A stretch of 64,000 nucleotides of DNA from contig NZ_MLFK01000005.1 of the NCBI RefSeq assembly GCF_001879205.1, positions 682,001 to 746,000 on the forward strand, in the 5' to 3' direction. Source of the DNA: Flavobacterium johnsoniae. GTDB taxonomy: Bacteria > Bacteroidota > Bacteroidia > Flavobacteriales > Flavobacteriaceae. Made by a program: the position numbers and the translations under genes. A model generated the notes under the pieces. That model saw nothing but the letters and a program-made list of their open reading frames with translations. It did not search any database and had not been told where the DNA came from. This document shows positions 52,561 to 60,131 of this stretch, piece by piece. The first letter of the stretch is position 1. Each line of letters starts with the position of its first letter.

Positions 52561-52749
52561 ATGAAAACATTAAATTCAATAGCAGTCGAATATTTATTAA
52601 GAAACGATTCTCAGGCAAGCAATACTAAATCAGAAGAAATAGCAAGAGAAGTTATAAGAATTAACACTGAACAGCGTATAAAAAGTCAAAAATCATTACT
52701 GTTTCAAATGTATGATCTTGAAGAAGAAGGAGAAGATTTTTTTGCTTAA
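52561..52749 (+). CDS. Small protein with C-terminal SLLFxMY motif (62 residues)
   Basis: The 62-residue product starts 25 nt after the attenuator terminator and ends 78 bp before metY. It has no signal peptide or membrane segment. The N-terminal part is helical and charged; the C-terminus reads KSLLFQMYDLEEEGEDFF. A second small gene at 56017, also the first gene behind a Met/Cys attenuator, ends in NSLLFLMYSKENETLF, so the two are probably related. I recognise no family. Co-regulation with methionine synthesis suggests a role in that pathway, perhaps regulatory; this is inference. Confidence 0.7.
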   Translation: MKTLNSIAVEYLLRNDSQASNTKSEEIAREVIRINTEQRIKSQKSLLFQMYDLEEEGEDFFA

Positions 52750-52827
52750 ATCAATTCAAACTTAATTACAATTTCAAAAATCCATATCAATATATATCGT
52801 ATTAACAATATTTAAAAAATCAACATC

Positions 52828-54135
52828 ATGAGTACTACACACAAATTTGCAACAAACGCATTACACGCAGGCCACGACGTAACCAAAAACTCTGGAACAA
52901 GAGCAGTGCCAATTTATCAAACATCATCATACGTATTTAATAATGCAGATCATGCGGCCAATTTATTTGGTCTTGCCGAAGCAGGATTTATTTACACGAG
53001 ACTAAATAACCCAACAAATGATGTTTTAGAACAACGGCTTGCAGCCCTCGAAGGTGGTATTGGAGCTGTAGTTACAGCATCCGGAGCATCGGCAATTTCA
53101 ACAACTTTATTGACATTGCTAAGAGCCGGAGATCATATCGTAGCATCAAATAGTTTATACGGCGGAACTTATAACTTATTAAGTGTAACGTTACCGCGTT
53201 TAGGAATTACAACCACATTTGTAGATCCTTCAAATCCTGAAAATTTTACTAAAGCAGCAAAAGAAAATACAAGAGCATTTTTTGTAGAATCTTTGGGAAA
53301 TCCAAAATTAGATGTGTTGGATCTAAAAAGAATTTCGGCAGAAGCCAAAGCATTTAAAGTGCCCTTTATAGTAGATAATACAGTTGCGACACCTTATTTA
53401 TTAAACCCAATTAAATATGGTGCCGATATTGTAATTCATTCACTGACAAAATATATTGCCGGAAACGGAACTTCGTTAGGAGGTGCTATTATCGATGCCG
53501 GAACTTTTGACTGGGCTAACGGAAAATTCCCTGAATTTACAGAACCTTCTGCCGGATATCATGGATTAGTATATCATGAAGCTTTAGGAAATGCCGCTTT
53601 TATTGCAAAAGCAAGAATCGAAGGATTGCGCGATTTTGGAGCAGCTTTGAGTCCGTTTAATGCTTTTCAGATTATCCAGGGATTAGAAACGCTGCCAATC
53701 AGAATTAAAAAACACAGCGAAAATGCTTTGGTTCTGGCTGAATGGTTAGAGAAACAAGATGAGGTGGTCTGGGTAAACTACCCAGGTCTAAAATCAAATA
53801 AATATTATGACTTAGCCAAAGAATATCTTCCGCAAGGACAAAGCGGAATTATCACTTTTGGACTAAAAGGAGGCTTTAACGCAGCTAAAAAAGTAGTAGA
53901 CGAAACAAAATTGTTCTCACTCCTGGCTAATATTGGCGATACAAAATCGCTTATTATTCACCCTGCAAGTACTACACACCAGCAATTGTCTGAACAAGAT
54001 CAATTAGCGACTGGAGTATCAAAAGATTTAGTCCGACTTTCTGTTGGAATAGAAGATGTTGAAGATTTAATTGCCGATTTAAAAGCAGTTTTTGAAAGCG
54101 TTACACAATCGCAGTACAGCATCAATAAAAATTAG
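52828..54135 (+). CDS. metY: O-acetylhomoserine sulfhydrylase
   Basis: MetY replaces the acetyl group of O-acetylhomoserine with sulfide to give homocysteine, the direct sulfhydrylation route to methionine. The 435-residue length is typical of this family rather than cystathionine gamma-synthase (about 390). The PLP lysine is Lys208 in IVIHSLTKYIAGNG, and other Cys/Met-metabolism PLP motifs are present (YQTSSYVFNNADHAANLF, IYTRLNNPTNDVLEQRLAA, IHPASTTHQQLSEQDQ). It is controlled through leader peptide 2 and is followed by a terminator. Confidence 0.94.
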   Translation: MSTTHKFATNALHAGHDVTKNSGTRAVPIYQTSSYVFNNADHAANLFGLAEAGFIYTRLNNPTNDVLEQRLAALEGGIGAVVTASGASAISTTLLTLLRAGDHIVASNSLYGGTYNLLSVTLPRLGITTTFVDPSNPENFTKAAKENTRAFFVESLGNPKLDVLDLKRISAEAKAFKVPFIVDNTVATPYLLNPIKYGADIVIHSLTKYIAGNGTSLGGAIIDAGTFDWANGKFPEFTEPSAGYHGLVYHEALGNAAFIAKARIEGLRDFGAALSPFNAFQIIQGLETLPIRIKKHSENALVLAEWLEKQDEVVWVNYPGLKSNKYYDLAKEYLPQGQSGIITFGLKGGFNAAKKVVDETKLFSLLANIGDTKSLIIHPASTTHQQLSEQDQLATGVSKDLVRLSVGIEDVEDLIADLKAVFESVTQSQYSINKN

Positions 54136-54161
54136 GTTTTTTTGTTTTTTGTTTGAAAAAT

Positions 54162-54201
54162 TGCCTTTAGCAGCGTGAGTTCTGCTAGAGGTGATTTTTT
54201 A
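54162..54201 (+). terminator. Intrinsic terminator after metY
   Basis: A 10-bp stem with one G-U pair (54164-54173 with 54182-54191) is followed by a T run. It separates metY from the homoserine dehydrogenase-like gene. Confidence 0.75.
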
Positions 54202-54381
54202 TAAATAAAAATGACTATAAAAGTTTTACCATATCAAGTAAATAAGTTCATTTAGTAGAGACGCACCATAAGTGTATTTAACTCAAAACACGGAGAGTCT
54301 AAATTATAAACGCTGATTTAAATGAGCTTATATCACTTATATGGTTCAATAAAATTAGATGTGTTTTAAAAAATTAAAATT

Positions 54382-55470
54382 ATGTCAAAGCTTAAAATAA
54401 ATATTATCCTATTTGGAATAGGAAATATAGGAAGCACCTTAATCAATCAGATTATAGAAAGCCAGGAGTTTTTTCTGCAAAGTAAAAATGTCGATTTTCA
54501 TTTTCCTATCATTACCAATTCTACAGTAGCCTTTTTCGAGAAAGAAGGCGTGGGATATGCCTGGGAAACCAATTTTAGAGAATTGGCGGTTCCTTTTAGA
54601 GTTGAAGATATTATTGAATTTGCAAAAGAAAACGAATTCGAAAATCTTATTGCGGTTGATGCAACGGCAAGTGACGAACTGATAGGACATTACAATACCC
54701 TGATCGAAAACGGCTTTAATATTGTTGCTGTAAATAAAAAAGCCAATACACTCCCAATAGACCTGTATAAACAGTTACGAGAGAATCTTAAGAAATACGA
54801 CAAAGAGTTTTTGTATGAGACATCCGTAGATACAGGATTTCCGGTTTTACAGACTTTAAGAGATTTATATTATTCCGGTGAAAAAATAACAAAAATAAGA
54901 GGCGTATTTTCAGATAACCTGAGTTATGTTTTTAATCGATTTTCGTCAGAAGATAATTCTTTTTCATCCATTTTAAAAGATGCCAGTCTGCTGGGTTTAA
55001 TGCGCTCTACTTTTAAAGAAGATTTATCTGGAAATGATACCGCAAGAAAATTGTTGATTTTAACTCGTGAAATTGGTAAAGAATTTGAATTCTCAGATAT
55101 TAAAATCAAGCCGCTTATAGGAGAAGAACATTTAGAGAAAAACGGAATCCTGAATAGAGATGCCATAGACAAGTCTTTTAAGATTGCCAAAATAACACAG
55201 AAGGACAATCATGTCCTGCGATATATAGGAGAATTTGATGTGGAGAAAAATACTTTAGAAGTAAAATTAGTTTCAGAACCCATAACCTCGGCAATAGGTC
55301 AGTTAAAAGGTTCTGACTCCATTTTTGAAATCTATACACAATCTTATGCTAATACTCCAATTGTCATTCAGAGTGCTTCACCATGTAAGCAGGCAATCTC
55401 AAGAGGTTTAATAACCGATATTTTGAAAGTAGCAGAAAAAATAAAAAATAAAGAAGCTGTCTGGCTCTAA
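54382..55470 (+). CDS. Homoserine dehydrogenase-like protein with altered active site
   Basis: The 362-residue product resembles the C-terminal half of the window's own ThrA fusion (57567). It keeps the Rossmann motif LFGIGNIGSTLINQI, the DATAS segment and the lysine in AVNKKANT. Active-site motifs differ from ThrA: ETNVGAGLPLI becomes ETSVDTGFPVL, FSGTLSYLF becomes FSDNLSYVF, and TEPDPREDL becomes MRSTFKEDL. Glu and Asp of the TEPDP motif, which bind substrate, are lost, while GNDxxRK is kept. It is probably not a normal homoserine dehydrogenase; it could be regulatory or use another substrate. It has no ACT domain. Confidence 0.82.
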   Translation: MSKLKINIILFGIGNIGSTLINQIIESQEFFLQSKNVDFHFPIITNSTVAFFEKEGVGYAWETNFRELAVPFRVEDIIEFAKENEFENLIAVDATASDELIGHYNTLIENGFNIVAVNKKANTLPIDLYKQLRENLKKYDKEFLYETSVDTGFPVLQTLRDLYYSGEKITKIRGVFSDNLSYVFNRFSSEDNSFSSILKDASLLGLMRSTFKEDLSGNDTARKLLILTREIGKEFEFSDIKIKPLIGEEHLEKNGILNRDAIDKSFKIAKITQKDNHVLRYIGEFDVEKNTLEVKLVSEPITSAIGQLKGSDSIFEIYTQSYANTPIVIQSASPCKQAISRGLITDILKVAEKIKNKEAVWL

Positions 55471-55805
55471 AAGTGTTTCTAATATTAGTAAGTTCTTTGA
55501 TAGATTGAAACAGAAAGTTAGTTATTTTTTGTAGGATTATACTTTATTTGTTCTAAATCTTAATTTTGTAAGATGTTTTTTAACGATAAAACACTGTTTT
55601 TTAACGTTTTTTAGGATTATTTGTGTAAAAATTGTTTGCAGAAATAAAAAAAATGTCGCAAATTTGTAAGGCAAGTAAGATCTGTTAAAAACAGACAACT
55701 AATTGTTAAAATAAATGAATGCTTTTAGATTTTAATCAGAATCGAAAAAGCTTTATAAAGAAAATTTAAATGCAAGATTTTTTAAAAATAACAGTCAAAT
55801 CGCAA
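55471..55805. other. Region between the HSD-like gene and leader peptide 3
   Basis: It contains a promoter (55636-55666) and the start of the leader frame. The first 160 bp are AT-rich with repeated TTTTTAACG words and no recognisable gene. Confidence 0.4.
55636..55666 (+). promoter_or_regulatory. Promoter of the third Met/Cys leader
   Basis: TTG (55636-55638), a 20-base spacer and CAAATTTG (55659-55666), one base off TAnnTTTG, predict a start near 55673. It has the same spacing and the same CA variant as the first leader promoter. Confidence 0.5.
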
Positions 55806-55871
55806 ATGAATAAGTCCCTACAGATGAACAAGATGTTTAATGTCGCACGTATTTGTGTACGCGTCTGTTGA
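55770..55871 (+). CDS. Met/Cys leader peptide 3 (33 residues, or 21 from the inner ATG)
   Basis: The frame starts at 55770 or at the in-frame ATG 55806 (MNKSLQMNKMFNVARICVRV, then Cys and a TGA stop). Met and Cys codons fall at 55824, 55833, 55854 and 55866. The stop codon and next bases (55869-55880, UGAUACUAAAAG) can form 12 pairs, two of them G-U, with 55909-55920 in the 5' arm and loop of the following terminator. A ribosome reaching the stop codon would cover this segment and allow termination. The start choice is uncertain; translation is inferred. Confidence 0.6.
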   Translation: MQDFLKITVKSQMNKSLQMNKMFNVARICVRVC

Positions 55872-55905
55872 TACTAAAAGTATATATAAGTTCTATAAAA
55901 CTTAG

Positions 55906-55940
55906 ACCCTTTTGGTATTAAAATCCAAAAGGGTTTTTTT
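55906..55940 (+). terminator. Attenuator terminator upstream of the second SLLFxMY gene
   Basis: A perfect 10-bp stem (55906-55915 with 55925-55934), a 9-nt loop and a seven-T run. Its 5' arm overlaps the proposed antiterminator partner. Confidence 0.85.
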
Positions 55941-56016
55941 ATTCCTTTTGGTTAGCATAACAAAGAATTAAAGAAAAGATAAAGATTAAAAAATAACTAA
56001 CATAAACTTAAACATC

Positions 56017-56208
56017 ATGAGCACAATTAACTACTTAAGAAAAAAACTTTTCAGAAGCAAAATTGAAAGAAATAACCCGCCGCCGACTAACGAGTTGATT
56101 CATCCAAGTTTCGGAATAACCGAAACAGATAAAAAAGCGGAGAAAAAAGCACCAAATTCATTATTGTTTTTGATGTATTCAAAAGAAAATGAAACCCTTT
56201 TCATCTAA
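56017..56208 (+). CDS. Small protein with C-terminal SLLFxMY motif (63 residues)
   Basis: The 63-residue product is the first gene after the third attenuator terminator (77 nt). The N-terminal half is basic (YLRKKLFRSKIERN), the middle Pro-rich (NNPPPTNELIHP), and the C-terminus NSLLFLMYSKENETLF matches the end of the small protein at 52561. No signal peptide or membrane helix is seen. I recognise no family. It lies upstream of the SAM-I riboswitch and metX, so it would be produced even when SAM represses metX. Confidence 0.68.
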   Translation: MSTINYLRKKLFRSKIERNNPPPTNELIHPSFGITETDKKAEKKAPNSLLFLMYSKENETLFI

Positions 56209-56339
56209 CTTGAAAAGCACTCATAAATTAGGTTAAAACCTGCTTAATTTTACTGGGCAATTTGTTCGGTAATTTTTTGCGTACAATAGTTTCTGATTGA
56301 AGTATGTTTAAGAAATTGAATAATCAGTTTCGATAAAAT

Positions 56340-56370
56340 TTGTTAGTTTAAGAAATTAGTAGTTAATTTG
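56340..56370 (+). promoter_or_regulatory. Promoter of the SAM-I riboswitch and metX
   Basis: TTG (56340-56342), a 20-base spacer and TTAATTTG (56363-56370), one base off TAnnTTTG, predict a start near 56377, just ahead of the riboswitch. Confidence 0.5.
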
Positions 56371-56398
56371 CACCGTTAAGTTCAAAAATGTATTGAAA

Positions 56399-56504
56399 TG
56401 TTATAAAGAAAGGACGAGGGATTAGACCCGATGAATCCTTAGCAACCCTTCGTTAAATCGAAGAAGGTGCTGCATTCTACCACGCCCAACGTGGAAAGAT
56501 AACA
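56399..56504 (+). promoter_or_regulatory. SAM-I (S-box) riboswitch upstream of metX
   Basis: The element has the S-box core: P1 strands GUUAU (56400-56404) and AUAAC (56499-56503), the conserved AAAGGACGAGGGAU and GACCCGAUGAAUCCUUAGCA segments, and AAGGUGCUGC later. No terminator follows before metX at 56576, so control is likely at translation or through another structure. CTTTCTT (56534-56540) can pair with 56406-56412, which would compete with P1. It directly precedes metX, a methionine pathway gene, as expected. Confidence 0.88.
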
Positions 56505-56575
56505 ACAAGAATTTTTCTAGTTTCAACTCTAGACTTTCTTTCTAATATTTCCACACAAATCAAAATTAAAAAGAT

Positions 56576-57565
56576 TTGAAATTGGAAAATATACCAAGTC
56601 CCATCATAATTCAAGATTTCATCACCGAAAGTGGTGCACTATATCCATCGTTACCATTAAGTTTTACACTTTCTGGTCTGCCTTTGCATACCGCACCCAT
56701 TGTTTTGGTTAATCATGCCTTAACAGGAAATGCCGAGGTTACCGGCGAAAACGGCTGGTGGAGTGATTTAATTGGTGATGATAAAACAATCGATACCGGC
56801 AAGTATACGGTTTTGGCATTTAATGTTCCGGGAAACGGAACAGATTCTTTTATAATCGAAAACTATCAGGATTTTACAACCAGAGATATTGCGAGAATTT
56901 TTATAAAAGGATTAAAAGCTTTAAACATACAACAAGTATTTGCCATAATTGGCGGTTCTGTTGGAGGAGGCATTGCCTGGGAAATTTTGGCATTAGAACC
57001 AAACATTACCGAAAACCTAATTCCGATTGCAACCGACTGGAAATCGACTGACTGGATGATTGCAAATTGCTATCTGCAGGAACAGATTTTAAACAATTCT
57101 TCAAAACCAATTGAAGATGCACGAATTCATGCCATGTTGTGTTACCGTTCACCGGAATCATTCAAAGAAAAATTTCAGCGCACCATCAATCAGGACCTTT
57201 TGATTTTTAATATCGAAAGCTGGCTCGCGCATCACGGAAAAAAATTGCAGAAACGTTATCAGTTATTATCGTATAAATTGATGAACCAGTTGCTTAAAAC
57301 CATAGACATTACCAGAAACAGTGAGAATTTCGAAGCATTAATTTCCAAAACAAATGCTGCGATTCATATCGTGGCGATCAATTCAGATTTGTTTTTTACA
57401 CCAAAAGAAAATCTGGAAACTTACAATGAATTAAAGAAATTTAAAAACAATGTTTTTTACAGCGAAATTGATTCGGTTCACGGACATGACGCTTTTTTAA
57501 TCGAGTACAAACAATTAGATCATTTACTTGCCGATATTTTTAAGGCAGAAACAATAGCAAAATAA
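56576..57565 (+). CDS. metX: Homoserine O-acetyltransferase
   Basis: MetX activates homoserine with acetyl-CoA to give the substrate of MetY. The 329-residue product is an alpha/beta hydrolase with VLVNHALTGNAEVTG-like oxyanion region (near 46-60), the nucleophile elbow IGGSVGGGIAWEI (Ser near 132), and the Asp/His pair in SDLFFTP and DSVHGHDAFLIE. The start is TTG (56576-56578), the first good start after the riboswitch. The stop is 1 bp from the ThrA start, so the two are likely translated together. It is shorter than many MetX proteins (about 350-380), as is usual in Flavobacteriaceae. Confidence 0.9.
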   Translation: MKLENIPSPIIIQDFITESGALYPSLPLSFTLSGLPLHTAPIVLVNHALTGNAEVTGENGWWSDLIGDDKTIDTGKYTVLAFNVPGNGTDSFIIENYQDFTTRDIARIFIKGLKALNIQQVFAIIGGSVGGGIAWEILALEPNITENLIPIATDWKSTDWMIANCYLQEQILNNSSKPIEDARIHAMLCYRSPESFKEKFQRTINQDLLIFNIESWLAHHGKKLQKRYQLLSYKLMNQLLKTIDITRNSENFEALISKTNAAIHIVAINSDLFFTPKENLETYNELKKFKNNVFYSEIDSVHGHDAFLIEYKQLDHLLADIFKAETIAK

Positions 57566-57566
57566 A

Positions 57567-59981
57567 ATGAAAATATTAAAATTTGGAGGTAAATCATTAT
57601 CAAACGGAGAAGGACTTAACAAAGTAGTTTCAATCATTTCTGATAAAGTAAATCAAGGCGAGAAAATTGCCGTAGTCGTTTCTGCCCGTGGAAATGCGAC
57701 AGATGAATTAGAAGATATTTTAAGAATTGCTGCTAAAAACGGTAATTATAAACCTTTATTAGAAAGTTTTAAAGCCTATCAGATTTCAGATTTTCCGCAA
57801 GTTGACTTATCTGAAGAATTTAATATTTTAGATAAACTTTTTGAAGGAGTAAGCTTAATTGGTGATTACAGCAATAAAATTAAAGACCAGATTTTGTCTA
57901 AAGGCGAATTGCTTTCGGCTAAATTATTGACTTCAATTTTAGTAGAAAAAGGAATTCCTGCCAATTTTGTTGATACAAGAGAATTACTAAAAACCGATTC
58001 GAAATTTGGTGATGCTCAGCCATTAGAACAATTATCTAAGAAAAACGTAATCAATTATTTCAAATTACATAACGGAGAAACGGTAAATATCGTTACTGGT
58101 TTTATTGGTTCAAACAATAACAACGACACCACAACTTTAGGAAGAAACGGAAGCAATTACACCGCTTCGTTAATTGCTAATTATTTGGATGCTGAGGAAC
58201 TTCAAAACTTTACACACGTTGACGGAATCTACACGGCAAATCCTGATTTGGTTGCCGATGCTAAAAAAATCGAGTATTTGTCTTTTAACGAAGCAAATGA
58301 ATTAGCCAATTTTGGAGCAACAATTCTGCACGCTAAAACGATTATTCCGTTGTTAGAAAAAAACATCCCGCTTCGAATTTTAAATACATTCAATCACGAA
58401 AACCACGGAACATTAATTACTTCAAATTCTGCTAAAGAAGGAATCAAAACACTTTCTGTTTTAGAAAATGTTTCATTGGTAAACCTTGAAGGACGCGGAT
58501 TACTTGGAAAATCAGGAGTCGATGCCCGAATTTTTAAAGTAATGGGCGATCACAACATCAGCGTAAGCATTATTTCGCAAGGTTCTTCAGAAAGAGGAAT
58601 TGGTCTTGTTGTGGCAAAAGACAAAGCAACACTGGCAATGGTTGAATTAGAAAAAGAGTTCGAAAATGACTTTTATTCTAAAGATGTAAACCAGATTACA
58701 GTAACAGATAATGTGTCTGTAATTTCAATTATCGGACAGGATTTAAGTACGTTCCATAAACCATATACGGCTTTAATTAAAAACAAAATAGTTCCAATTT
58801 TATTCAACAATACGGTTACGGGTAAAAACGTGAGTTTAGTTGTGAAGAAAGAAGAATTAAACAAAGCTTTAAACGTAATTCACGGAGAGATTTTTGGAGT
58901 TTCTAAAAAAATCAACATTGCTATTTTTGGACATGGATTAGTAGGAGGAACCTTGATTAATCAAATTTTAGAGTCGGCTTCAGCAATTGAGAAGCGCAAA
59001 GATGTTAAGCTGAATGTTTTTGCGATTGCCAATTCTAAAAAATTGCTTTTAAACAAAAACGGCGTAACTTCAAGCTGGAAAAATGATATTGAAAGCAAAG
59101 GTGAGCCTTACACAATAAAAGACATTATCGCTTATGCAAACGAGTATCATTTAGAAAACTTAATAGCGATTGATAATACAGCAAGTGCATCATTTGTAGA
59201 AAATTATATTCCGCTTGTAGAAAGCAGTTTCGATTTGATTTCTTCAAATAAAGTTGCGAATACTTTAACGTATGGTTTTTATAAGGAATTAAGAAAGGCT
59301 TTGACAGAAAATCAAAAGAATTATTTATACGAAACCAATGTTGGAGCAGGTTTACCACTAATTGACACGATCAAATTACTGCATCTTTCCGGTGAAAACA
59401 TCACCAAAATAAAAGGAGTTTTCTCTGGAACGCTGAGTTATTTATTCAATAATTTCTCGGCAAAAGATGTTCCATTCAGCGAAATTCTGAAAGAAGCAAT
59501 TGATAATGGATACACAGAACCAGATCCGCGTGAGGATTTATGCGGTAACGACGTAGGAAGAAAATTATTGATTTTGGCAAGAGAATTAGATTTGCAGAAT
59601 GAGTTTGAAGAAATCTCAATTCAAAACCTGATTCCGGAACATTTACGTGAAGGGAATGTTGCTGATTTCTTAACGAAATTACAAGAATTCGACCCAATTT
59701 ACGATAAAATAAAAGCCGATCAAAAACCAAATCATGTATTAAGATACATTGGTGAATTGTCTGGTGATTTACAAAATGACAAAGGAAATTTGGAAGTAAA
59801 ATTAGTTTCAGTTCCTTCAGATACGGCTCTAGGCGGCTTAAAAGGTTCTGATTCTTTCTTTGAAATTTACACAGAATCTTACGGAGATCGTCCAATTGTT
59901 ATTCAGGGAGCCGGTGCAGGTTCTGCGGTAACGGCAAGAGGAGTTTTTGGAGATATTTTGAGATTGTCGGATAAAGGATAG
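57567..59981 (+). CDS. thrA: Bifunctional aspartate kinase / homoserine dehydrogenase
   Basis: This fusion supplies homoserine from aspartate. The 804-residue product has an aspartokinase domain (about 1-300; MKILKFGGKSLSNGEGL, VTGFIGSNNNNDTTTLGRNG), an ACT regulatory region (about 310-445; GRGLLGKSGVDARIF, GSSERGIGLVVAKD) and a homoserine dehydrogenase domain (about 450-804; FGHGLVGGTLINQI, ISSNKVANTL, ETNVGAGLPLIDTI, TEPDPREDLCGNDVGRKLL). All catalytic motifs are intact. It lies immediately after metX and under the same SAM-I riboswitch, so homoserine is committed to methionine here. Confidence 0.97.
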   Translation: MKILKFGGKSLSNGEGLNKVVSIISDKVNQGEKIAVVVSARGNATDELEDILRIAAKNGNYKPLLESFKAYQISDFPQVDLSEEFNILDKLFEGVSLIGDYSNKIKDQILSKGELLSAKLLTSILVEKGIPANFVDTRELLKTDSKFGDAQPLEQLSKKNVINYFKLHNGETVNIVTGFIGSNNNNDTTTLGRNGSNYTASLIANYLDAEELQNFTHVDGIYTANPDLVADAKKIEYLSFNEANELANFGATILHAKTIIPLLEKNIPLRILNTFNHENHGTLITSNSAKEGIKTLSVLENVSLVNLEGRGLLGKSGVDARIFKVMGDHNISVSIISQGSSERGIGLVVAKDKATLAMVELEKEFENDFYSKDVNQITVTDNVSVISIIGQDLSTFHKPYTALIKNKIVPILFNNTVTGKNVSLVVKKEELNKALNVIHGEIFGVSKKINIAIFGHGLVGGTLINQILESASAIEKRKDVKLNVFAIANSKKLLLNKNGVTSSWKNDIESKGEPYTIKDIIAYANEYHLENLIAIDNTASASFVENYIPLVESSFDLISSNKVANTLTYGFYKELRKALTENQKNYLYETNVGAGLPLIDTIKLLHLSGENITKIKGVFSGTLSYLFNNFSAKDVPFSEILKEAIDNGYTEPDPREDLCGNDVGRKLLILARELDLQNEFEEISIQNLIPEHLREGNVADFLTKLQEFDPIYDKIKADQKPNHVLRYIGELSGDLQNDKGNLEVKLVSVPSDTALGGLKGSDSFFEIYTESYGDRPIVIQGAGAGSAVTARGVFGDILRLSDKG

Positions 59982-59995
59982 TTTAGATTTTTAGA

Positions 59996-60044
59996 ATTTT
60001 AGTCCCGATCCCGAAACCTCGGGACGGGAGCAGATTTTAGATTT
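59996..60044 (+). repeat. 49-bp dispersed repeat, copy A
   Basis: This 49-bp segment recurs exactly, in inverted orientation, at 62674-62722. It contains the imperfect palindrome CCCGAAACCTCGGG and is flanked by ATTTTAGATTT words. It resembles a REP-type element of Flavobacterium. Confidence 0.85.
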
Positions 60045-60058
60045 ACTAAGCTTAGCTT

Positions 60059-60094
60059 GTCATTTCGATCCCGAAGTCTAGGGATAGAAATGAC
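60059..60094 (+). repeat. REP-like hairpin upstream of the OsmC gene
   Basis: Arms 60059-60072 and 60081-60094 pair with one mismatch (GTCATTTC outer, ATCCC inner) around an 8-nt loop. The GTCATTTCG word is common in Flavobacterium intergenic repeats. Confidence 0.7.
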
Positions 60095-60131
60095 TGGATT
60101 GAGAATAAAAAACAAAAAAAATAACAACACA

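Noticed and set aside
56399..56575. T-box element upstream of metX
   Set aside because: The conserved segments fit the SAM-I core, and no T-box sequence or terminator pair is visible.
60057..60131. Longer OsmC start
   Set aside because: The added residues are encoded by a REP-like hairpin; the ATG at 60132 fits the family N-terminus.
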